The notes beneath the pieces were generated by a model. It saw only the letters and a list, made by a program, of their open reading frames with translations. It was not told where the DNA came from and ran no database searches. From Mariniblastus sp964414815 (GTDB lineage Bacteria > Planctomycetota > Planctomycetia > Pirellulales > Pirellulaceae), in the NCBI GenBank assembly GCA_964414815.1, contig CAYPXY010000017.1, positions 13,410 to 77,409 on the forward strand: DNA of 64,000 nt. The letters are read 5' to 3'. Below, piece by piece: positions 1-8,088 of the stretch. Each line of letters opens with the position of its first letter. Within the stretch, counting starts at the first letter, position 1. Position numbers and translations under genes: made by a program.

Positions 1-1089
1 CAACCAGGCAATCAACATTCCTAGACCCATATTGCCCATAACCGAAAGCAGCTTGGCAAACACCAACCGCTCGTTGGAGACGGGACGAAAGGTTTCGAAG
101 GGGTGCAAAAATCGGTCTGCACCTCGATGATTGAAGTTGATTCCTTGCACGGTCCCGAGAATACCGTGGATCAGTAGAGCAAACCCCGTCACGACCACTG
201 AATATGGAACTAGCAAAATTTCCCTGTTTGCCCCCGTGCCCAGAATCAGGAAACCTACTAACGCTCCGCACAGGAGGCAGACAGCCAACTGCCAGACGAA
301 GGGCTTGATGCCGATCTTCCTGGTTTCGTACCAGACCAATGCCTGCAATGTGTTACCAAATCGGTTTGCCAAGCGGGCCGGTTTTCCTTTCAACTCCGAC
401 AGGCTGACTATTCTCTCGGCAGGCGCAAGCTCTGCCCGATGCCTTTGTCGATTCACGCCCCATACGGCAACGCTTGCCGATACAATCACCCCTGCACCCA
501 CCAACAAACTGAGTAGTGATACAGCTTGGGGCCAGACTTTTTGCCCCAGTGGATTGTGTGGGACGGCATCGGTCATGATAAATCGCAACATCACCACGAA
601 CGCCAGGACGAAAATGCCCAGTGTTAACAAAGAGCGGGTTTTCAACGACGTTGCCGACCAGGATACGGCGATCAAAACCGACGTCAGCAGCGCCACAATC
701 AAGGTGGCGCCTGCGACAGGAATCTCAATTCCGGAAACGCCGCGAAGTACCCAAATCGAGACAATGAACGTCAAACATGACTTGATAATGATGGTGATCA
801 ATGGAGCGAGAACCAGACGGCGAGTCGAAACCGGCATCGTGAAGTTAGCGGAAAAGATAAAAGTCTGCGATCCGTTCATTCCATCCGTCCACGCAAACGA
901 AACCACACTCACCGCCATCAACACCATCGCAAACGCCGTTGCAACCGCCTCCCGCTGAAAGTCGTCCATAACGCTCGAGAGCGACCAGAACAATACGCTC
1001 AAAAAGATCAGCGAATACAGCCATATCCATAGCTCCGGGCGGCTCAATCGCCAGCTCTGCCAAATGAGGGCACGTGTCGGTCCGTTCAT
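1..1089 (-). CDS. ABC-2 type transporter permease (partial, runs off left edge)
   Basis: The reading frame is open from an ATG at 1089 down to base 1 (363 codons with no stop), so the C-terminus lies outside the window. The protein begins MNGPTRALIWQSWRLSRPE and alternates hydrophobic segments with short loops: YSLIFLSVLFWSL near residue 25, then further membrane spans up to the edge. This is the pattern of the membrane half of an ABC-2 exporter. Its start overlaps the 3' end of the ATPase gene by 4 nt (1086-1089), so the two are probably translationally coupled and form one transporter. The substrate cannot be told. A GntR regulator of the YtrA type heads the operon, which suggests a stress- or antibiotic-responsive exporter, but this is inferred from family and context only. 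Confidence 0.8.
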   Translation of the reverse strand, partial: MNGPTRALIWQSWRLSRPELWIWLYSLIFLSVLFWSLSSVMDDFQREAVATAFAMVLMAVSVVSFAWTDGMNGSQTFIFSANFTMPVSTRRLVLAPLITIIIKSCLTFIVSIWVLRGVSGIEIPVAGATLIVALLTSVLIAVSWSATSLKTRSLLTLGIFVLAFVVMLRFIMTDAVPHNPLGQKVWPQAVSLLSLLVGAGVIVSASVAVWGVNRQRHRAELAPAERIVSLSELKGKPARLANRFGNTLQALVWYETRKIGIKPFVWQLAVCLLCGALVGFLILGTGANREILLVPYSVVVTGFALLIHGILGTVQGINFNHRGADRFLHPFETFRPVSNERLVFAKLLSVMGNMGLGMLIAWL

Positions 1090-2009
1090 TGGCCACCTCG
1101 TGCGGAAAGGGGTTCCATTCGCTCGGCCCGGTCCCGCCGGCCCGCTCGGGCCGCAAAAATTTCCTGCAGTGATGAGTGGCGACGAGTCAAAATTTCACCG
1201 CCGATGCTCCTGACCGAATTCTCGATTTGATCGCCGTCGCCTTCGAGTACCAGCCACCAATCCTCACCCATCTTCTCCGCAGACCATGTCGGCGGAATGG
1301 CCGGATCCAGTTGATTCTTCCAGCGAACGGTCAACGAATGATGACGCAACTTGATTTCGTCCAGCTCTCCCTCAATGGTCAGCTTGCCATTCTGAAGCAC
1401 CAGCAAATAATCGGACATCATCTCGATCTCATCGAGCAGATGTGAAGAAAAAATAACCGTCCTGCCATCATCCGAGACCGCTTTGACGATGGCATTGAGG
1501 ATGTCCTTGCGAACCAACGGATCCAGTCCGCTCGACGGCTCGTCCAGTAGCAACAACCGGGGTCGATGGGCCACGGCCGCAATCAAACCGGCCTGAGCTT
1601 TGCCGCCCCGCGAAAGTTGTCCAATCTTCTTGCGGGCATCAAGCTGAAAGGTGGTCAACAATTCGAGCGCATAGTCCCAATCCCAATTCGGATAGAAGGC
1701 CGCCGTGTAACGCAGCAGCTCATCGACTCGCATCCACGGTGGTAGATCGCGATCTTCGGACAGATAGCCGATTTGCGAAAGGACACCGACAGGGTCGAGC
1801 ACCGGGTCCTTGCCAAACACGCGCACCCAACCCGTTTGTGCTTGATACAGCCCCAGCAGATGCTTGATCAACGTGGTCTTGCCGGCACCATTTCGTCCAA
1901 TCAGACCATAGACATAGCCCGGCTTGATGGAAAGGCAGATATCGTTGAGGGCATGTTGCGGCCCAAACTGTCGGGAGAGGTTCTGGATTTTGATAATCGG
2001 ATCAGACAT
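1086..2009 (-). CDS. ABC transporter ATP-binding protein
   Basis: ATPase subunit of an ABC-2 type transporter, about 307 residues. Visible motifs are Walker A (GRNGAGKTT), a degenerate signature (QLSRGGKAQAGL), Walker B (RLLLLDEPSSGLD) and the switch histidine (VIFSSHLLDEIE). I chose the ATG at 2009 (MSDPIIKIQNLSRQFG) rather than the longer frame to 2111. It is preceded by AGGAG at a good distance, and it overlaps the GntR stop codon by 8 nt (ATGTCTGA), the usual form of coupled genes. The C-terminal ~90 residues are the variable accessory region of this ATPase group. The odd point is GGKAQ where most family members have SGGQ-like residues, which is common in YtrB-like ATPases. It is predicted to work with the permease encoded just downstream. 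Confidence 0.9.
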   Translation of the reverse strand: MSDPIIKIQNLSRQFGPQHALNDICLSIKPGYVYGLIGRNGAGKTTLIKHLLGLYQAQTGWVRVFGKDPVLDPVGVLSQIGYLSEDRDLPPWMRVDELLRYTAAFYPNWDWDYALELLTTFQLDARKKIGQLSRGGKAQAGLIAAVAHRPRLLLLDEPSSGLDPLVRKDILNAIVKAVSDDGRTVIFSSHLLDEIEMMSDYLLVLQNGKLTIEGELDEIKLRHHSLTVRWKNQLDPAIPPTWSAEKMGEDWWLVLEGDGDQIENSVRSIGGEILTRRHSSLQEIFAARAGRRDRAERMEPLSARGGQ

Positions 2010-2412
2010 TCGAGTTCTCCTGTTTGTTGCAACGTTTGAGAATGACGGGATGACGTTTTTCAAGCAGATCGTTGACTTCTTCGAGCGTGAAGCCAAATTG
2101 CCAGGCTTCAATGAGCAGCTTGTCGACCCGTTCGGTCAGAATTTCGCGTTGTTCCTTGCGGGCCAGCGGCGTTTGCAGCTCCGAGATATACGTTCCCGCC
2201 CCCCGTCGTTTGAAAATGACACCGGCAAACTCCAGTTCATCGTAGGCTTTGACAATGGTGTTGGGCGTGACCGAAAGCCGTTCGGCCAGCGTACGAATGG
2301 GTGGCAGTTCATCCCCGGCCCGCATGATGCCGGCGGCCACCGCGTATTTGACTTGATTGACAATCTGCCGGTAGATGGGGACACCATCGGTCAGCGAAAG
2401 CTGAATGTGCAT
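2002..2412 (-). CDS. GntR-family transcriptional regulator, YtrA-like
   Basis: Small GntR regulator (about 136 residues) with an N-terminal winged helix-turn-helix: GVPIYRQIVNQVKYAVAAG, then LPPIRTLAERLSVTPNTIVKAYDELE and the wing segment RRGAGTYIS. Only a short helical C-terminal tail follows (VDKLLIEAWQFGFTLEEV), which marks the YtrA subfamily rather than the FadR or HutC types. I placed the start at the ATG at 2412 (MHIQLSL) because GAGGAG lies just upstream; an in-frame ATG at 2445 would add 11 residues. It is the first gene of a three-gene operon with the ABC ATPase and permease and very likely represses it. A palindrome in the promoter is the natural operator. Confidence 0.88.
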   Translation of the reverse strand: MHIQLSLTDGVPIYRQIVNQVKYAVAAGIMRAGDELPPIRTLAERLSVTPNTIVKAYDELEFAGVIFKRRGAGTYISELQTPLARKEQREILTERVDKLLIEAWQFGFTLEEVNDLLEKRHPVILKRCNKQENSNV

Positions 2413-2474
2413 GGACAACTCCTCGGCTGAATCATTTTTTGGCAAGCCTGTGCAACCGCTTGCCCGATTGTTTC

Positions 2475-2504
2475 ATTGTACCACCATTGTAATACAATTG
2501 TCAA
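2475..2504 (-). promoter_or_regulatory. sigma-70-like promoter with embedded operator for the GntR/ABC operon
   Basis: Read on the minus strand: TTGACA (2499-2504), an 18-nt spacer, then TACAAT (2475-2480). Inside the spacer, directly after the -35 box, lies a perfect 6-1-6 palindrome ATTGTA-T-TACAAT (2486-2498). Repressor binding there would block polymerase, so autoregulation by the GntR protein is inferred. Confidence 0.7.
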
Positions 2505-2523
2505 GGGGTATTTTTGGGCTATT

Positions 2524-2629
2524 TATGGAGTGCGGGACTCAGTACCGCTTTGGATATTTGGATTTCATCGGTGGTCCAAACCGTCCGAAGCCATAGAAAC
2601 GATAGCGGTACAAGGTACCGCACTCCATA
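2524..2629. repeat. inverted pair of TGGAGTGCGG-family repeats
   Basis: TATGGAGTGCGG at 2524-2535 is mirrored by CCGCACTCCATA at 2618-2629. The right copy contains its own hairpin GCGGTAC-AAG-GTACCGC (2605-2621). The same motif recurs at 48996-49026 and 63605-63823. The rest of the 2505-2728 interval holds no gene that I can support. Confidence 0.7.
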
Positions 2630-2728
2630 GAGGCTAAACGTTTTGGCTTGCCGCAAGCGGTTACAAAAAGCCTAGGCAAGTGAACCGCTGAACAGAAAAC
2701 CGACAACCCTCGAAACTTTACGCCGGAT

Positions 2729-2811
2729 CATCTATCATCTATCAGATACCAATCACCCTCCAATTTCCAATTTCCGACTTCCGACTTCTGACTCCTGATA
2801 CCTGACTTCCG
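2729..2811. repeat. degenerate short tandem repeats upstream of the FAD/Fe-S gene
   Basis: The stretch is built of near-repeats of 6-8 nt: ATCTATC twice, TCCAATT twice, then CGACTTC, TGACTCC and TGACTTC variants. It runs to within 4 nt of the start codon at 2815, so the usual ribosome-binding-site position is occupied by repeat DNA. It resembles the heptamer arrays seen elsewhere in the window. Confidence 0.6.
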
Positions 2812-2814
2812 TAA

Positions 2815-5800
2815 ATGTCCCTTGCCATCGATACCCAACGATCCAACATTCAGGCCGACTTGAGCGGCCTGATCAAGGGAACCGTTCATTTCGATGCAAC
2901 CTTTCTGGAAATGTACTCCTGCGATGCATCGATTTACCAGATTCATCCGCTCGGTGTCGTTCGGCCTGCGGATCTGGAGGATGTGGTTGCGGTGGTTAAA
3001 TATGCGTTCGATAATAACATTCCCGTCATCCCTCGAGGGGCGGGCTCGAACGTGGTGGGGGCCAGTATTGGGGCTGGGTTGATCCTGGACATGAGCTACT
3101 CCATGCGGCAGCAGGAAACCATCGCCCGTGACGATGTGATCGTCATGCCAGGGCGGGTGTTGGGAGACCTGAATCAGCGAATCAAATCGCACGGCCGGAT
3201 CATCGGCCCGGATCCGATGACCCGTATGGTGACCACCATGGGCGGAATGTTGTCCATGAACAGCTCGGGCAGCCACTGGCTTCGCTACGGAGCGCCGCGC
3301 GACATTGTCCTCCGATTGCAAGTGGTCCTGTCGGACGGAGAAGTCGTTGAAATTCATTCAGCGAAAAACGCCGGACCGAAGCCGGTCGAGTCGAATCGTT
3401 TGGCAACCATTCGGCGCCGGGTCGATCAGATTCTGACCCAGAACAAGGACCTGATCTCGGAACGGCAGCCGAAAACCCGGATCAATCAAGCGGGTTACAA
3501 CTTGTTTGATGTCTATCGGGACGATGAAAACGGCCAGTCCCACCTGGATCTAACAAGACTAATCGTCGGCAGCGAAGGGACTCTGGGGATCATCACCGAG
3601 GCCACACTTCAAACCGAACCGCTTGCCCGGCATCGGGGAGCAGCCATTCTGTTCTTCCATCGAATGGAAAGTGCCGCCAAGGCATCGGTTGAAATTGGAA
3701 AGCTGCCGGATGTCGCGGCCTGTGATCTGGTCGACCGTCGTGTGTTGTCGCTCGCCCGGCAAAGCGAAGCACGTTTTCAGCGGTTGATCCCTGAAGACGC
3801 CGAAGCGATGCTACTGTGTGAGTTTCAGAGCGCCGACAACCGGTCGCTGCAAAAGAAACTAGAGCATCTGGTGCAACAGATCCAGCGCCGCCAGCGTCTT
3901 GCGTTCGACATCAAGGTGACCACTCAAAAGGAACAGCGCGATTTCTACTGGCGCATTGTCCGCCGGACGGTACCGATCCTGTTCAAGCTGCGCGGGGACC
4001 GAAGGGCCGCGCCGTTCGTCGAAGACATTGCCATTCCGCCTCTTCGGATTGCAGAATTTCTGCATGACGTCCACCGGATTCTGAACAAAAACGAAGTCAC
4101 GGCCTCCATTTTCGCGCACACTCCGCAAGGCTTGATCTCGATCCGTCCGTTTCTCAGTCTTTCCCGCCCGGAAGATTTGACGACCGCCCAACGTCTTGCC
4201 AACGAGCTTTTCGAAAAAGTAATCGACTACGGAGGAACGATCAGCGGTGCCCATGGAGACGGGATTTGTAGAACCTGGTTCTTGCGTCAGCAGTACGGAC
4301 GACTCTACAGCGTCATGTCCGAAATCAAGAAAGTTTTCGATCCACAAAACATCCTGAATCCGGGAAAGATCATAGGGCAACCGTATCAGGGATTAACCGA
4401 TAACTTGCGAAACGTCGTCCCTTCAAAAGAATTGCTTGCTGATCCATCTTCGAACCCGGATTTGCAAACGGATATCGATCCGAACAGCGATTTGGCCCGT
4501 CCAGATGAATCGCCAGGTTCGGCAGATCAAGACCGAACAGCTCGATCCATCCGGTCGCTGAAACGAAAGAACAAAAGCACACTCCCGGTTTTTCAACCCA
4601 ACCTCAATTGGGATTTATCTTCGGCCACTCTGACGGCCAGAAATTGTAACGGATGCGGTCGCTGCCGGACGATGGCGCCCGATACCCGCATGTGCCCCAT
4701 GTTTCGGCTTTTGCCCAGCGAGGAAGCTTCGCCACGCTCCAAAGCCAATTTGATGCGAGCGATCTTCAGCGGCACATTGCCGCCGGAAACACTGGCGCAG
4801 GATTCGTTCAAAGAAATTGTCGACCTGTGTGTCCATTGTCATCAATGTCGCCTTGATTGCCCCGCGTCCGTGGATATTCCGAAACTGATGGTCGAAGCCA
4901 AGTCCCAGTATTTTGCCGTCAATGGATTGAGGATTTCGGACTGGATCATCACGCGACTCGACTGGCTGTATGAAATCATCGGGTTGTCGCCCATGATTAC
5001 CAATTTTATGTTGCGAAATGCGGCCAGTCGGTGGCTACTGGACAGGCTGTTTGGGATCTCTCAAGTTCGCAAATTACCGCTGATGGATCGGCAGACTTTT
5101 TTGCGGTGGGCGCAGCGGAATCGCTTGCACAAACCGACTCATCAATCGACGCGGCGTGTCGTCTATTTCGTCGATGCCTACGTGAACTGGAACAATGTGG
5201 AATTGGGCAAGGCACTGGTACACATTCTCAAACACCACGGAATCGAAGTGCTGGTCCCCCCCCAGCAGAATGTCTCCGGAATGTCGATGATTACCGGCGG
5301 CGCCTTGTCGCGGGCAAAACGGTTGGCCGCACGGAATGTCGAACGACTGGCCGAGTGGGTGCGTCAGGGCTATCAAATCATTACAACGGAGCCATCGGCC
5401 GCGCTCGCCCTGAGTCATGAATATCTGAATCTGCTCGACGACAAGGACGCGAAACTGGTGGCAGAAAATACCATCGATGCGACCAACTATTTGTATCAGC
5501 TTCATCGCCACGGAGAGTTGCAACTGGACTTCCACCCGATCAACGCAAGTATTGGCTATCATCTTCCTTGTCACCAACGGGCGCTTGGAAACGACATCCC
5601 TGCGCTGGAATTGCTGCGACTGATTCCAGGTTTACAGGTACAATTACTGGATAAAGGTTGTAGTGGAATGGCGGGAACCTACGGAATTAAACGAAAGAAC
5701 TATATGCGAAGCATCCGGATGGGATTTCATCTGATCAATGCCATGCGAAGCCCCGAGATTGTCGCGGGGGCGACGGAGTGCAGCAGTTGTAAAATCCAGA

Positions 5801-5925
5801 TGGAACAGGGAACCAGCAAGCCAACGATTCATCCTCTGAAGATACTGGCGCTGGCCTACGGGGCAATGCCCGAACTGAAAGACCTACTCAACCGCCGAAG
5901 CGGCGAACGAACGGCAACAAAGTGA
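2815..5925 (+). CDS. fused FAD-linked oxidase / Fe-S oxidoreductase (GlcD-GlcF-like)
   Basis: This 1036-residue protein joins two proteins that are often separate. The N-terminal ~530 residues form a PCMH-type FAD-binding oxidase: VIPRGAGSNVVGASIG near residue 72, GTLGIITEATL near 255 and HGDGICRTWF near 480, as in glycolate or D-lactate dehydrogenases. After a polar linker come two 4Fe-4S motifs, CNGCGRCR with MCP near residue 608 and CVHCHQCRLDCP near 671. The C-terminal part carries cysteine-rich CCG-type motifs: YHLPCHQRA near 915, GCSGMAG near 948 and ECSSCKIQ near 988. It is predicted to oxidise a 2-hydroxyacid and pass electrons to a quinone or other carrier; the substrate is unknown. 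The stop overlaps the start of moaD (TGATG), so it is cotranscribed with the molybdopterin genes. Confidence 0.9.
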   Translation: MSLAIDTQRSNIQADLSGLIKGTVHFDATFLEMYSCDASIYQIHPLGVVRPADLEDVVAVVKYAFDNNIPVIPRGAGSNVVGASIGAGLILDMSYSMRQQETIARDDVIVMPGRVLGDLNQRIKSHGRIIGPDPMTRMVTTMGGMLSMNSSGSHWLRYGAPRDIVLRLQVVLSDGEVVEIHSAKNAGPKPVESNRLATIRRRVDQILTQNKDLISERQPKTRINQAGYNLFDVYRDDENGQSHLDLTRLIVGSEGTLGIITEATLQTEPLARHRGAAILFFHRMESAAKASVEIGKLPDVAACDLVDRRVLSLARQSEARFQRLIPEDAEAMLLCEFQSADNRSLQKKLEHLVQQIQRRQRLAFDIKVTTQKEQRDFYWRIVRRTVPILFKLRGDRRAAPFVEDIAIPPLRIAEFLHDVHRILNKNEVTASIFAHTPQGLISIRPFLSLSRPEDLTTAQRLANELFEKVIDYGGTISGAHGDGICRTWFLRQQYGRLYSVMSEIKKVFDPQNILNPGKIIGQPYQGLTDNLRNVVPSKELLADPSSNPDLQTDIDPNSDLARPDESPGSADQDRTARSIRSLKRKNKSTLPVFQPNLNWDLSSATLTARNCNGCGRCRTMAPDTRMCPMFRLLPSEEASPRSKANLMRAIFSGTLPPETLAQDSFKEIVDLCVHCHQCRLDCPASVDIPKLMVEAKSQYFAVNGLRISDWIITRLDWLYEIIGLSPMITNFMLRNAASRWLLDRLFGISQVRKLPLMDRQTFLRWAQRNRLHKPTHQSTRRVVYFVDAYVNWNNVELGKALVHILKHHGIEVLVPPQQNVSGMSMITGGALSRAKRLAARNVERLAEWVRQGYQIITTEPSAALALSHEYLNLLDDKDAKLVAENTIDATNYLYQLHRHGELQLDFHPINASIGYHLPCHQRALGNDIPALELLRLIPGLQVQLLDKGCSGMAGTYGIKRKNYMRSIRMGFHLINAMRSPEIVAGATECSSCKIQMEQGTSKPTIHPLKILALAYGAMPELKDLLNRRSGERTATK

Positions 5926-6182
5926 TGTTAGAAATTATACTAAATGTCTCATTGTTCGCCAGTGCTCGGCAAATCGTTGGCCAACCTTCCATCGAACTGA
6001 AGCTGCATGATCCTCAACCGACAATTGCTGGGTTGCGGACCGCCATCGCTGAACAATATCCAGAACTGGGCGACTTGCTCAAGTCGTCGGTCTTTGCCGT
6101 CAATCATGAGTACGCGGTGGCCGACCAGCAACTGACTCCGACGTGTCAGGTTGCTCTGATTCCCCCTGTCAGCGGAGGATAA
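5925..6182 (+). CDS. moaD: molybdopterin synthase small subunit MoaD
   Basis: An 85-residue ubiquitin-like sulfur carrier that supplies the dithiolene sulfurs of molybdopterin. The C-terminus ends in the diagnostic Gly-Gly (ALIPPVSGG), which is adenylated and thiocarboxylated. The body has the expected pattern VSLFASARQIVG and FAVNHEYAVADQQL. I use the ATG at 5925, which overlaps the stop of the preceding gene by one base; a GTG at 5922 would add one residue. The moaE gene starts 1 nt after the stop, so the two synthase subunits are tightly coupled. Confidence 0.9.
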   Translation: MLEIILNVSLFASARQIVGQPSIELKLHDPQPTIAGLRTAIAEQYPELGDLLKSSVFAVNHEYAVADQQLTPTCQVALIPPVSGG

Positions 6183-6183
6183 C

Positions 6184-6609
6184 ATGATCGAAATCGTTGA
6201 ACAGCCCATTGAGATCCATACGATTGTCCAATCAGCCGCCTCGGATCATTCCGGTGCGACGGTTTTGTTTCTGGGCACGACGCGACAGTTTACTGCGGGT
6301 AAGGAAACGGCGAGACTGGAATACGAATGCTATCGTGAGATGGCAATCCGAAAAATGACCGAACTCCGCGATGGTGCGATTTCAACGTGGCGTTTGAATG
6401 AGTGTTCCGTCGTTCATCGCGTCGGTGTCGTTCCCGTTGGAGAAGCCAGCGTCGCGATTGCCGTCAGCTCGGCGCATCGCAAAGCAGCCTTTGAAGCGGC
6501 GGAATGGTTAATCGATCAACTCAAGACCGAGGTCCCTATCTGGAAGCAGGAATGCTATGCCGACGGAACCACGGAATGGGTGCATCCGGGAACGGACGCA
6601 GCACAGTAG
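6184..6609 (+). CDS. moaE: molybdopterin synthase catalytic subunit MoaE
   Basis: Large subunit of molybdopterin synthase (141 residues), which converts precursor Z (cPMP) to molybdopterin using the MoaD thiocarboxylate. Family hallmarks are GATVLFLGTTRQ near the N-terminus, LEYECYREMA, HRVGVVPVGEASVAIAV in the core and the active-site segment LKTEVPIWKQE near residue 120. Length is normal. It lies between moaD (1-nt gap) and moaA (12-nt gap) in a single transcription unit. Confidence 0.95.
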   Translation: MIEIVEQPIEIHTIVQSAASDHSGATVLFLGTTRQFTAGKETARLEYECYREMAIRKMTELRDGAISTWRLNECSVVHRVGVVPVGEASVAIAVSSAHRKAAFEAAEWLIDQLKTEVPIWKQECYADGTTEWVHPGTDAAQ

Positions 6610-6621
6610 AATATCGACGAC

Positions 6622-7620
6622 ATGTACGAAACTCATCCCATCGTCGATACGTTTGGCCGCACGCATAACAGTTTGCGTGTCAGTGTGACCGATCGCTGCA
6701 ACATCCGGTGCTTTTACTGCATGCCGGAGCAGGCCCGTTTTCTGCCTCCCGCCGAATTGCTGTCGTTTGAAGAGATCGAACGCATCGTTCGCGTCGTCGC
6801 CCCGGCGGGAGTCAACAAAATACGTTTGACCGGAGGAGAGCCGCTGGTGCGATCACAACTCGGGCGACTGATCGAGAAAATCGTTGCGATTGATGGAATC
6901 GAAGAAGTTGCTTTGACGACCAACGGAATTCTGTTGGCCGCGCAAGTCCGGCAACTGAAAGAAGCTGGATTACACCGACTGAACATCAGTCTCGATGCCT
7001 TGAATCCAAGGATTTTTGAACGGATTACCAGACGCAAAGGACTTGAACAGGTACTCACAGGAATTCAAGCAGCCCAACAAGCCCAATTCAAGAATATTCG
7101 AATCAATGCGGTCTCCATCAAGGGGCTGACGGAAGACGAAATCGTTCCACTGGCCCAATTTGCGCGCGAGCAGAAATTGACGCTGAGGTTCATCGAGTTT
7201 ATGCCGCTTGATGCCGACCGAAACTGGACGCTTGATAAAGTGTTGACTGGTGCCACGGTTCGTCAGATCATTTCAGAAAACGTGTGTACACTTGCTTCGG
7301 TTCCGACCGTCCATTCCAATCAAGCGGCAGCCGATTTTGTCTACGCCGACGGAAAGGGTAGTGTCGGGTTTATCAACTCCGTGAGTGAACCTTTTTGCGA
7401 CGCCTGCAACCGGATGCGAATAACGGCCGAAGGCAAATTTCGAAACTGCCTTTTCTCGACTCACGAGTGGGATTTGCGAACGCCCCTACGTTGCGGCGCA
7501 TCGGATGAAACCCTTCTGCAACTGATTCGCGATTGCATCACCGCCAAGAAAGCAGGCCACGGCATGGACGCATCCGATTTTCAATCTCCCGAACGGCCGA
7601 TGTATCAGATTGGAGGATGA
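6622..7620 (+). CDS. moaA: GTP 3',8-cyclase MoaA (radical SAM)
   Basis: Catalyses the first step of molybdenum cofactor synthesis from GTP together with MoaC. The radical-SAM cluster motif CNIRCFYC lies near residue 26, the SAM-binding TGGEPLVR near 68, and the C-terminal second cluster has cysteines in FCDACNRMR and FRNCLF. The protein ends in Gly-Gly (MYQIGG), the conserved MoaA tail needed for the reaction. Length (332) is typical. moaC and moaB are not in this window, so the pathway must be completed elsewhere. Heptamer repeats begin 3 nt after the stop codon. Confidence 0.96.
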   Translation: MYETHPIVDTFGRTHNSLRVSVTDRCNIRCFYCMPEQARFLPPAELLSFEEIERIVRVVAPAGVNKIRLTGGEPLVRSQLGRLIEKIVAIDGIEEVALTTNGILLAAQVRQLKEAGLHRLNISLDALNPRIFERITRRKGLEQVLTGIQAAQQAQFKNIRINAVSIKGLTEDEIVPLAQFAREQKLTLRFIEFMPLDADRNWTLDKVLTGATVRQIISENVCTLASVPTVHSNQAAADFVYADGKGSVGFINSVSEPFCDACNRMRITAEGKFRNCLFSTHEWDLRTPLRCGASDETLLQLIRDCITAKKAGHGMDASDFQSPERPMYQIGG

Positions 7621-7622
7621 CT

Positions 7623-8088
7623 GAAGGGATGAGGGATGAGGGATGAGGGATGAAAAACAGGGGATGAAAGATGAGAGATGAAATGGAGAGTGAGCGTGAG
7701 GACTTGAGAGTGCGAACGAAGCAGTTTGCTTTGCGAATCGTTCGGATGTATTCGGCGCTTCCCAAGACGACCGAGTCCTGCGTGCTTGGAAAACAAGCAT
7801 TGCGATCAGGGACCAGCATAGGAGCGAACTTTCGGGAAGCCCATCGATCGCGCTCGGATGCCGAGTTTGTTGCAAAGTTGGGTGACTGCTTGAAGGAACT
7901 AGATGAAACAGCATATTGGCTTGAATTACTGGTAGAAGCAAATATCGTAAAGCCCGAGATGTTCGCCGGTCTACAGGACGAATGCAATCAACTCACTGCG
8001 ATTCTGACGACCATTGTGAAAAAAGTAAAAGGCAAGAAGAACAGAGACCAATAAGCTTCATCCCTCATCCCTCATCCCTCATCCCTTC
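7623..8088. repeat. 466-bp cassette bounded by 32-bp inverted heptamer repeats
   Basis: The left arm (7623-7654) is GAA followed by four exact copies of GGGATGA and an A. The right arm (8057-8088) is its exact reverse complement: T, four copies of TCATCCC, then TTC. Between the arms lies only the four-helix-bundle gene. The left arm continues into degenerate copies (GGGATGA, AGATGAG, AGATGAA) that contain that gene's start codon. A transcript across the cassette could fold into a 32-bp stem. Confidence 0.85.
7671..8054 (+). CDS. four-helix bundle protein (23S rRNA intervening-sequence protein family)
   Basis: A 127-residue, nearly all-helical protein with family-typical segments: EDLRVRTKQFALRIVRMYS, then GKQALRSGTSIGANFREAHR, then FVAKLGDCLKELDETAYWLELL. 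This family was first seen as an ORF inside intervening sequences of bacterial 23S rRNA, and it shares its fold with the Avd accessory protein of diversity-generating retroelements. No reverse transcriptase and no rRNA gene is nearby. The start at 7671 lies inside heptamer-derived DNA; a second ATG at 7683 is possible. The gene is enclosed by 32-bp inverted repeats. Its biochemical role is not known. Confidence 0.85.
   Translation: MRDEMESEREDLRVRTKQFALRIVRMYSALPKTTESCVLGKQALRSGTSIGANFREAHRSRSDAEFVAKLGDCLKELDETAYWLELLVEANIVKPEMFAGLQDECNQLTAILTTIVKKVKGKKNRDQ

Noticed and set aside
131..958. A 275-codon plus-strand frame at the left edge
   Set aside because: It is antisense to the ABC permease, whose membrane-span pattern and coupling to the ATPase gene are clear.
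845..1156. Minus-strand frame beginning inside the ABC ATPase gene
   Set aside because: It overlaps the real permease start in another frame and shows no domain or hydrophobic pattern.
7671..8054. Diversity-generating retroelement (Avd-like protein)
   Set aside because: The fold family is related, but no reverse transcriptase, template repeat or variable repeat is in the neighbourhood.
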